Of a stretch of 64,000 bases of DNA, positions 27,256 through 33,599 are shown one piece after another (within the stretch, counting starts at the first letter, position 1; each line of letters starts with the position of its first letter). The notes under the pieces were generated by a model that saw only the letters and a program-made list of their open reading frames with translations, was not told the origin of the DNA and searched no databases. Origin of the DNA: Rhizobacter sp. (lineage in GTDB: Bacteria > Pseudomonadota > Gammaproteobacteria > Burkholderiales > Burkholderiaceae_C); contig JAHBZQ010000001.1 in the NCBI GenBank assembly GCA_019635355.1, positions 2,604,001 through 2,668,000 on the forward strand. The letters run 5' to 3'. A program made the position numbers and the translations under genes.

Positions 27256-28140
27256 TCAAGGCGCTTGCAACCCGAACATCGCCGCGCCGTTCTCCCAGGC
27301 GATGCGCCGCGCCGCGGCGGGTGGCAGGTCGCCCAGCCAGGCCCGCGCTTCGCGCATCAGGTTTTCATACTCGGGCCAGCGGCCGTTGGTCCAGGTGTCG
27401 GAGCCCACGAAGAAGCGCTCGGGCTTCTCGGTGAGCAGCGCCTTCCACGCGGCGCTGAGCTTCCCATCGTCGACCGTCAGGCCCGGCCGGTACGACAGCT
27501 CGCCATACAGCGTGGGATGCTTGTCGAGCAGCGCGCGCACTCGCTCCACGGGCACGCCGCCGATGCCGGTGTGGGCCCAGATCATGCGGGCCTTGGGGGC
27601 GTGGGCGAAGAGCTTCTCCACCGCCACGTCGTCCACGTGCGCGAGCACCACCAGGTTGCGCTCCTGCGCGAGCTGCATCAGGCGCTTCGCGGTCGGGCCG
27701 TCGGCGTTGCGGCTGTCGTAGAGGTGGAACTCGCCGAGCCCGCGGTAAGGCCCGGCCTCGGTGCCGGCGGCCAGCTCGCGCAGCACCATGTCGACGATCG
27801 TCGGGTCGGTGGGCCAGCCGGTGTAGTCGGCGCGGTTGCGATAGAGCCGCACGAAGGGCACGACGGTGACGCCGGCCTTCTTCGTGGCCTCGCGCGCGGC
27901 GGCGAGGGCCTTGGTGCCGTCGTTGGGGCGGCTGTTGGCGATGATGGCGCGCACGCCGCTGCGCTGCATGCGGCCGAGCACGTCGTCGATCGGGTGCGGG
28001 TCGACCGCCTCCACGTTGTAGTGCAGGTGCGCATCGAAGAGCGGCCCGGCGTAAGGCGGCGCGGCCGAGGCCAGCGCCGGCATGAGCAGCACGGCAGCCA
28101 CGCCGCGGCGGATGAGCAGGGGGAGCGTGGTCATGGTCAT
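27256..28140 (-). CDS. Exported amidohydrolase-family protein
   Basis: Protein of 294 residues with a signal peptide (MTMTTLPLLIRRGVAAVLLM..., cleavage near 'ALASAAPP'). A TIM-barrel metal-dependent hydrolase of the amidohydrolase-2 kind follows: 'LFDAHLHYN' near residue 35 (His-x-His metal ligands), 'GLGEFHLYD' near 135, 'VVLAHVDD' near 165, 'IWAHTGIGG' near 185, and 'FFVGSDTWTNGRW' near 255, which supplies the late Asp. Substrate not evident. It is divergent from the lpxR-like gene across 126 bases. No strong ribosome site before the ATG at 28140; a second ATG at 28134 is possible. Confidence 0.8.
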   Translation of the reverse strand: MTMTTLPLLIRRGVAAVLLMPALASAAPPYAGPLFDAHLHYNVEAVDPHPIDDVLGRMQRSGVRAIIANSRPNDGTKALAAAREATKKAGVTVVPFVRLYRNRADYTGWPTDPTIVDMVLRELAAGTEAGPYRGLGEFHLYDSRNADGPTAKRLMQLAQERNLVVLAHVDDVAVEKLFAHAPKARMIWAHTGIGGVPVERVRALLDKHPTLYGELSYRPGLTVDDGKLSAAWKALLTEKPERFFVGSDTWTNGRWPEYENLMREARAWLGDLPPAAARRIAWENGAAMFGLQAP

Positions 28141-28215
28141 GAGCAGAAAGCAAAGCCTCGACCCCGCATCTATACAACACCCGCCGCCGCATCGCCCGTT
28201 GGCAGGATGCGCCCC

Positions 28216-28245
28216 CAGCCTGCCACGGGATATGGTCGCAGGCTG
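28216..28245 (+). promoter_or_regulatory. Inverted repeat in the leader of the lpxR-like gene
   Basis: Perfect 8-base arms CAGCCTGC and GCAGGCTG separated by 14 bases lie about six bases before the GAGGGAG ribosome site of the gene at 28267. The geometry suits an operator for a dimeric regulator or an mRNA hairpin close to the ribosome site. No regulator is encoded next to it. Confidence 0.4.
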
Positions 28246-28266
28246 CGAACCGAGGGAGACGAAGAG

Positions 28267-29370
28267 ATGCGAGCGTTGTGGAGCAGTGCGGTGATGCTGG
28301 GTGCAATGGCCGCGAGTGCCCCCGCGGCGCTGGCCCAGGCCCCCGGGCAGGAACACGAAGGCCGCCTGCAAGGCTGGGCCTTCGCGCTGGAGAACGACTT
28401 CTTCGGCCGCGCCACCATCAGCACCGACCGCTGGTACACCAACGGCTTCCACTACGCCCACAGCTACCGCCAGGGCCGTCCGGTGCACCGCCCGCTGCAG
28501 CTCGTGCGCGAGCTCGGGCGCGACTGGTTCGGCGTGGCCGGAGACGACGGCCAGTCGGCGACGGCCGGCGAATTCCTCGGCCACAACATCTACACGCCCA
28601 ACGACGTCGACCCGAGCACGCCGCAGATCCACGACCGGCCCTACGCGGCGCTGCTGTCCTACGGACTGGGCAGCTTCGCCTACCGCGGCCGGCACCACCG
28701 CGCGCTCGACATCCGCATCGGCGTGGTCGGCCCGGCCGCGGGGGGCGACGAGGTGCAATCGGGCTTCCACCGGCTGATTGACGACGGCCTGCCCAACGGC
28801 TGGGCCTACCAGGTGCGGCCACGCCTCGCGCTGCAGGGCACCTTCACCCACACGCATCGCTTCTTCGACCAGTCGCCCCTGCCGCACTGGGGCGCGGTGC
28901 ACCTGCACGGCCGCGCCACCGTGGGCACGATCAAGAACCTGGTGGCCACCGGCATCACCTTCGTGGCCGGCGAGAAGACGCGGGTCTTCGGTGCGCCCGA
29001 CGAAGGCGACTTCTTCACCGTCGACTTCAACAACCGGCAGAACCACTTCGCGGCCGGCGAGCTGCGGCGCAGCACCTTCTTCGCGCAGTTCCAGGTGGCG
29101 GCGGTCGCGTCGAACTACCTGATCGAGGGCCGCACCTACGGCCCGCGCCCCGAGATCGAACTCAAGCGCGGCGTGTGGATGTCGACCTTCGGCATCTCGC
29201 AGCGCCTGTCGCGCGAGTGGCGGCTCGAATACCGCATCAAGCGCCGCTCGGCCGAGTTCACCGCCAACACGCCCTACGGCCGCAACGGGCAGATCCAGAG
29301 CTACGGCGAAGTGCGCCTGGTGCGCGACTACGACGCCGGCCCCGACGACATCGAGAGCTTCCGGCGCTAA
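28267..29370 (+). CDS. lpxR: LpxR-like outer-membrane lipid A 3'-O-deacylase (DUF2219)
   Basis: Protein of 367 residues with a signal peptide (cleavage near 'ALAQAPG') and a beta-barrel. Family features of LpxR/DUF2219 are clear: 'FALENDFFG' near residue 40 (catalytic Asn-Asp region), 'STDRWYTNGFHYAHSY' near 52, 'GHNIYTPNDVDPSTPQIHDRPYAA' near 105-128, and 'AFTANTPYG'-like strands toward the end. LpxR removes the 3'-linked acyl chain from lipid A in the outer membrane, which can weaken host recognition. Good ribosome site GAGGGAG. Activity is inferred from the family. Confidence 0.83.
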   Translation: MRALWSSAVMLGAMAASAPAALAQAPGQEHEGRLQGWAFALENDFFGRATISTDRWYTNGFHYAHSYRQGRPVHRPLQLVRELGRDWFGVAGDDGQSATAGEFLGHNIYTPNDVDPSTPQIHDRPYAALLSYGLGSFAYRGRHHRALDIRIGVVGPAAGGDEVQSGFHRLIDDGLPNGWAYQVRPRLALQGTFTHTHRFFDQSPLPHWGAVHLHGRATVGTIKNLVATGITFVAGEKTRVFGAPDEGDFFTVDFNNRQNHFAAGELRRSTFFAQFQVAAVASNYLIEGRTYGPRPEIELKRGVWMSTFGISQRLSREWRLEYRIKRRSAEFTANTPYGRNGQIQSYGEVRLVRDYDAGPDDIESFRR

Positions 29371-29379
29371 ACCGGCCGC

Positions 29380-30963
29380 TCAGCGCCGCGGCACGAAGAC
29401 GAAGTCGCCGGCCTCGTGCCCCGCGAAGCGGATGGGCGCGTATTGCGGCTTCTGCTGCACCTTCAGGCGCTGCGCCCGCAGGCTGAAGCGCGCGGCCACG
29501 GCGTCGAAGAGCCGGCGTGTCTCGATGGGCTCGTGCACCGCGTCGAGCACCTCCAGCAGGCTGCTCGCGAAGAGCGAATTGCGCCCGGCGCCGCCGTCGA
29601 CCACCGGCTCCAGCCCGCCGCTCGTCATCGCCACCCGCGCCCGCAGCTGCGAGATGGTGCGCAGCGCCTCCCAGCGCCGCTCGCCCACCAAGTCGGCATC
29701 GGCCACCGGCAGCGCGGTGCGCGCCATCGTGCCGGAGTAGCACGAGTCGGCGATCACCAGCACCTGGCGCACGCCGAGTGCGTTGATCTGGTCGGTGACG
29801 TCGACCACCGAGACCCAGTTGCTGCGGTTGCCGCGCTCGCCGTCCACCGGCACCCAGTAGCCGCGCTGCGTGCTCTCTTCGATGTCGCCGTGGCCGGCGT
29901 AGAAGACGAGCAGGTTGTCGTCGGGCTTGAGCTTGCTGCGCAGCGCGTTGAAGGTGGCGAAGAGCTCGCGCCGCGTCGAGTCGATGAGCAGCGTGGTCTC
30001 GAAGCCGTAGCGCTGCTCGAGCATGCGCTTCAGGTCCTGCGCATCGTTGACGGGGTTGTTGAGCTTGGGCCAGTGGCGGTAGGCCTGGTTGGCGATGATG
30101 AGCGCGTGGAAGCGTGCGTTCGGCAGGCCGTGGTTGAGCTTGGGGGGCGGCGGTGCGCTGCCGGCCGGCACCGCGCGGAAGTTGAGCGAGGCCTGCCCAC
30201 CCTGCCGGTCGACCGCGGTGAAGCGCGCCTCGGCGCCGCCGGACGCAAGGTCGATCTCCGCGCGGAACACACCTTGCGAATCGACCGCCAGCGGCTTGTT
30301 GTTGAACATCAGCTGGCGCAGGCCGGCATCGCTGCTCACCTTGCCGCGGATCTCGCGCCGCGCCCCTTCGCCGCGCAGCGGCACGAGCGGCGACGCACCT
30401 TGCTGCTCGGGCGTGGGCACCACGATCACCGGGTCGACGAGGTCGATGGTGATGCGCCCCGGCACCCCCACCTGCCCGCTCGCCTGCCGGAAGAGGCGCG
30501 CGGCCAGCACCGGGTCGCGCTTCACGCCCAGGCCACGCTCGTGCAGCGAGGCGAGGTTGATCAGCGCACGGCTGTCGCCCTGGGCCGCCGCTTTGGCGTA
30601 CCACGAGGCGGCGGTGGCCGGGTCGGCCACGGTGCCGATGCCACGCTCGTACATCTCGCCCACCTGCGTCTGTGCCTCCGCCTGGCCCTGCTGCGCAAAC
30701 GGCAGCCAGATCGCGAGGGCACGCGCCGGGTCTTTCGACGCCAGCGCGAACTCGCCGCCGGCCGTGGCGCACTCGTGCGCGGGCAACTTCTGCGGGCGGC
30801 GTGCCGAGAGCGAGGTGGCGAAGTTGCCGAGCTGGCGCACTTGGCCGGGCAGCAGGCAGTCGACGATCATCAGCTGCTCTTCGCTCAGGTTGGCGGGCAC
30901 GGGCGATGGCCCGCTCGCACAGGCAGCAAGCCAGAGCGCGCCGAGGGCGACAAGATGACGCAC
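29380..30963 (-). CDS. Caspase-fold (C14) lipoprotein with Sel1-type repeats
   Basis: Protein of 527 residues. A lipobox LAAC at residues 12-15 predicts a lipidated envelope protein. Two to three Sel1/TPR-like units ('GQAEAQTQVGEMYERGIGTVADPATAASWYAKAA' region and the next repeat) lie at about 90-165, followed by an Ig-like stretch near 200-275. The C14 caspase domain at about 285-480 has its catalytic His in 'LLVFYAGHGD' (near 357) and Cys in 'VLVIADSCYSG' (near 407). Both catalytic residues are present, so it should be an active peptidase with Arg/Lys specificity as in other prokaryotic caspase homologues. The GTG start lies one base after the stop of the upstream barrel gene. Confidence 0.85.
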   Translation of the reverse strand: MRHLVALGALWLAACASGPSPVPANLSEEQLMIVDCLLPGQVRQLGNFATSLSARRPQKLPAHECATAGGEFALASKDPARALAIWLPFAQQGQAEAQTQVGEMYERGIGTVADPATAASWYAKAAAQGDSRALINLASLHERGLGVKRDPVLAARLFRQASGQVGVPGRITIDLVDPVIVVPTPEQQGASPLVPLRGEGARREIRGKVSSDAGLRQLMFNNKPLAVDSQGVFRAEIDLASGGAEARFTAVDRQGGQASLNFRAVPAGSAPPPPKLNHGLPNARFHALIIANQAYRHWPKLNNPVNDAQDLKRMLEQRYGFETTLLIDSTRRELFATFNALRSKLKPDDNLLVFYAGHGDIEESTQRGYWVPVDGERGNRSNWVSVVDVTDQINALGVRQVLVIADSCYSGTMARTALPVADADLVGERRWEALRTISQLRARVAMTSGGLEPVVDGGAGRNSLFASSLLEVLDAVHEPIETRRLFDAVAARFSLRAQRLKVQQKPQYAPIRFAGHEAGDFVFVPRR

Positions 30964-30964
30964 G

Positions 30965-32044
30965 TCAGATCTCGAACTTGAGGCCGAGGCCGACGCGCGT
31001 TTCCTGCAGGTCGTTGCTGCCGCGACGGTGCGACACGTCGACGAAGCTGCTGATGCCGCGCGTGAGCTGCAGCACCACGCCGGCCGCGAGGCCGATGGAG
31101 CTGCGGCTCTCGGCGCTGTCGGGGTCGAGCTCGCGGGTCAGGCCGTTGGCGTTCGTCCCGAGGATCGGGTCGGTGTCTTTCCACAGGCGCTGGCGCCAGG
31201 TCACGCGGCCATAGGGCGTGAGCGTGCCGAAGCGCAGGCTGATCGGCTGCTGCAGCTGCGCGCTGAGCACGCTGGCCAGCACACGCTGCTTCTGCTCGCC
31301 CACGCGGAAGCCCACCGTGCCGTTGGCGCCGTTCAACGGGTCCGACAGGTCCTGGTAGATGGCGGCCAGCGCGTCGGTTCGCGTGTCGGTGTATTCGAGC
31401 CCGATCTGCGGCACGAACGCGCGCGGCCCGAAGCGCCAGATGCGGCTCGCGCTCAGCCACAGGCCCCAGGCATGGCTCACGTTTTCGCCGGTGAACTGGT
31501 CGGTGTCGTTGCTGATGCGGCGCGTCTCGAGTTGCGTGCGCATCAGCGAGAACGCGCCGTCGATCGCGATCGCATCGCGCGTGAAGTAGCTGAGCGAGGC
31601 CGCGAGCGAGGTGCTGCGCGTGTCGACCGTGGTATCGCTGCGGATCACGTTGGGCGGCAGGCCGTTGGTCGAGTCGAACTCGGTCTGCTGGCGCTGCAGC
31701 TTACCCTTGGACACGTTGACCAGGCCCCCGAGCACCCACTGCGGCGACAGCGCGTGGTCGACCGCCAGGCTCACCCCGAAGTTGCGCACCTTGAGCGGGC
31801 CGCGCTCGAAGCGCAGCGAGGGCGCCGGGCCCCCAGGGCCACCGGCCGGGCCGAGCGGCGCGTCGCCCACCACTTGCGGTGCCGCGGCGTCGGGGTTGCG
31901 CACGCGGCGGTCTTGCTCTTCGGCGCTGGCGCAGTCGTCACCGCGCTTGTCGTCGGGGCATGGGGGGTTGGGGTTGCCCTGGGCCTGCGCGAGGGCACAG
32001 ACCACGAGGAGCGCGAGGGGCGGAATGCTGGAACGCAGGGACAT
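30965..32044 (-). CDS. Outer-membrane beta-barrel (autotransporter-type) protein
   Basis: Protein of 359 residues with a signal peptide (cleavage near 'ALAQAQG'). A Cys-containing low-complexity segment ('CPDDKRGDDCAS', then Gly/Pro/Ala-rich) up to about residue 75 precedes a C-terminal beta-barrel of alternating strands ('VRNFGVSLAVDHALSPQWVLGGLVN', 'FVPQIGLEYTDTRTDA'). It ends in 'VGLGLKFEI', the alternating hydrophobic C-terminal strand of BamA substrates. There is no long passenger domain, so it is a barrel with little cargo rather than a classical autotransporter. AGGAGGT precedes the ATG. It lies 47 bases after cydA and one base before the caspase lipoprotein gene. Confidence 0.8.
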   Translation of the reverse strand: MSLRSSIPPLALLVVCALAQAQGNPNPPCPDDKRGDDCASAEEQDRRVRNPDAAAPQVVGDAPLGPAGGPGGPAPSLRFERGPLKVRNFGVSLAVDHALSPQWVLGGLVNVSKGKLQRQQTEFDSTNGLPPNVIRSDTTVDTRSTSLAASLSYFTRDAIAIDGAFSLMRTQLETRRISNDTDQFTGENVSHAWGLWLSASRIWRFGPRAFVPQIGLEYTDTRTDALAAIYQDLSDPLNGANGTVGFRVGEQKQRVLASVLSAQLQQPISLRFGTLTPYGRVTWRQRLWKDTDPILGTNANGLTRELDPDSAESRSSIGLAAGVVLQLTRGISSFVDVSHRRGSNDLQETRVGLGLKFEI

Positions 32045-32091
32045 GGGGCACCTCCTGATCGGTGCCGAGCTTATCCCCGCCACGATGCCCT

Positions 32092-33468
32092 TCAGCCCCC
32101 CAGAACGACGGGATGTGACCTTCGTCCAGGCGCGAGGCCCACGGGCGCTTCCAGCCCGGCCTGCAAGCCGCGCCGCAGGTGCGCCAGGTGCAGCTTCACG
32201 TTGACCCACAACATCACCGCCCCGAGTTCCACCGCCAGCAGCAGGTGCAGCAGCGCCTCGGCCGCCGGCACTTTGCCCGCCGCCTGCGCGGTGGTCAGCA
32301 CGCCCGTGATGACCCAGGGCTGCCGCCCCGACTCGCAGACGATCCAGCCGGCCTCGATGGCCACCCAGGGCAGCGGCAGCGCGGCCACGCAGGCGCCCAG
32401 CAGCCACCGGCCACCGAGGCGCTGCGGGTCGGGCATGCACCACAGCACGAGCAGCATCAGCACCGTCAGCAGCCCCCACGCGAGCAGCATCGCGCGGAAG
32501 GACCAGAACACGAGGCCCACATTCGGCAGCCCGGCCGGGGAGGCCTTGCCGAGCGCCTTGAGCCCCTGCAGAGGCACCTCGCTCGTGTCGACCACCCAGC
32601 CCAGCGCGCCCGGCAGCGCCAGCTCGAAGCGGTTGTGCTGCGCTGCCTTGTCGGGCACCGCGAAGAACAGGAAATCGGCGGTGCGGCCATCGGTCTCCCA
32701 AAGCGCCTCGATGGAAGCGAACTTCATGGGCTGGTAGCGCACCAGCCGCTCGCCGCTCCAGTGCCCGGCGAGGGCCGTGACGACGAGCGCCACGAGGCAG
32801 AACACCGCGCCCCCCTTCAAGCCGGCACGCGCCACTTCCGTGTGCCGATGCTTCAGGCTGAACCACGCACAGATCGCCACCACGAGCCCACCTGCCAGCA
32901 CCCACGCCCCGGCGATGGTGTGCAGCACCTTGGGCACCACGAGCGGGTGGCCCGCCAGATCGAGCACCGAGGAGATGCGCGCCTGGCCATTGACGAACTC
33001 GGCGCCCTCGGGCCACTGCATCCAGGCATTGATCATCAGGATGGCCGTCGACTGCACCACCAGCACCACCGCAAGCGCCGTGCTTGCCAGAAAGTGCCAC
33101 ACCGGCTTGAGATGCCAGCCGAGCGCCACCACCGCCACCAGCGTGAAGAGGAACGGCGCCACCTGGGCTTCGAACGCGAACACCGGCCCCACGATCCCCT
33201 GCACCACCTGCGCATAACCGGCCCAGTGCAGCTCGATCTGCGTGCGCAGCGGGTAGCCCGTCAGCACCCCGCAGACGAAGTTGATGACGAAGGGCCACGA
33301 GAGGAACTGCGCGAGCTGGCGCAGTGCCGGCCGGCCCGTCAGCAACGACCAGCCCTCGAACACGGCGATCAGCGCCATGAGCCCGATGGTCAGCGGCACG
33401 AAGAGGAAGTGGTAGGCCGCGGTGAAGCCGAAGAGCAGCCGTGAGGCATCAACGTCGGAGTACTGCAT
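32092..33468 (-). CDS. cydA: Cytochrome bd-type quinol oxidase subunit I (CydA), orphan and divergent
   Basis: Membrane protein of 458 residues with about nine helices. Haem ligands equivalent to E. coli His19, His186 and Met393 are His20 (AYHFLFVPL), His183 (VLHTIAG) and Met327 (SFRAM). The quinol-site Lys249 and Glu254 (MKFASIEALWET) and GRQPW (381-385) are kept. The Q-loop is short. The proton-channel pair is broken: Glu100 matches E. coli Glu99, but the position of Glu107 is Phe108 in 'APFLFTL'. No cydB or cydX gene is adjacent on either side. It could pair with a CydB encoded elsewhere or act without one. Downstream genes encode a barrel and a caspase lipoprotein. Confidence 0.85.
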   Translation of the reverse strand: MQYSDVDASRLLFGFTAAYHFLFVPLTIGLMALIAVFEGWSLLTGRPALRQLAQFLSWPFVINFVCGVLTGYPLRTQIELHWAGYAQVVQGIVGPVFAFEAQVAPFLFTLVAVVALGWHLKPVWHFLASTALAVVLVVQSTAILMINAWMQWPEGAEFVNGQARISSVLDLAGHPLVVPKVLHTIAGAWVLAGGLVVAICAWFSLKHRHTEVARAGLKGGAVFCLVALVVTALAGHWSGERLVRYQPMKFASIEALWETDGRTADFLFFAVPDKAAQHNRFELALPGALGWVVDTSEVPLQGLKALGKASPAGLPNVGLVFWSFRAMLLAWGLLTVLMLLVLWCMPDPQRLGGRWLLGACVAALPLPWVAIEAGWIVCESGRQPWVITGVLTTAQAAGKVPAAEALLHLLLAVELGAVMLWVNVKLHLAHLRRGLQAGLEAPVGLAPGRRSHPVVLGG

Positions 33469-33497
33469 GGGGATGGATTCGCGTTGAGGCGCACACG

Positions 33498-33585
33498 CTC
33501 CGTTCGCACTGAGCTTGTCGAAGTGCAGCGCAAGGCTTCGACAGGCCTGTCCTGAGCCCCGTCGAAGGGCTCAGCCCGAACGGAG
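33498..33585. repeat. Dispersed intergenic repeat with inverted arms
   Basis: Outer arms CTCCGTTCG and CGAACGGAG bracket inner copies of a GTCGAAG / CTTCGAC motif and a CCTGAGC...GCTCAG motif, forming a nested inverted repeat of 88 bases between cydA and the beta-propeller gene. Elements built on 'TTCGACAAGCTCAG' are widespread between genes in many proteobacteria (recollection). A 24-base part recurs inside vgrG at 10231-10263. It may also serve as a bidirectional terminator. Confidence 0.7.
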
Positions 33586-33599
33586 GGAGTGGCAGGGCT

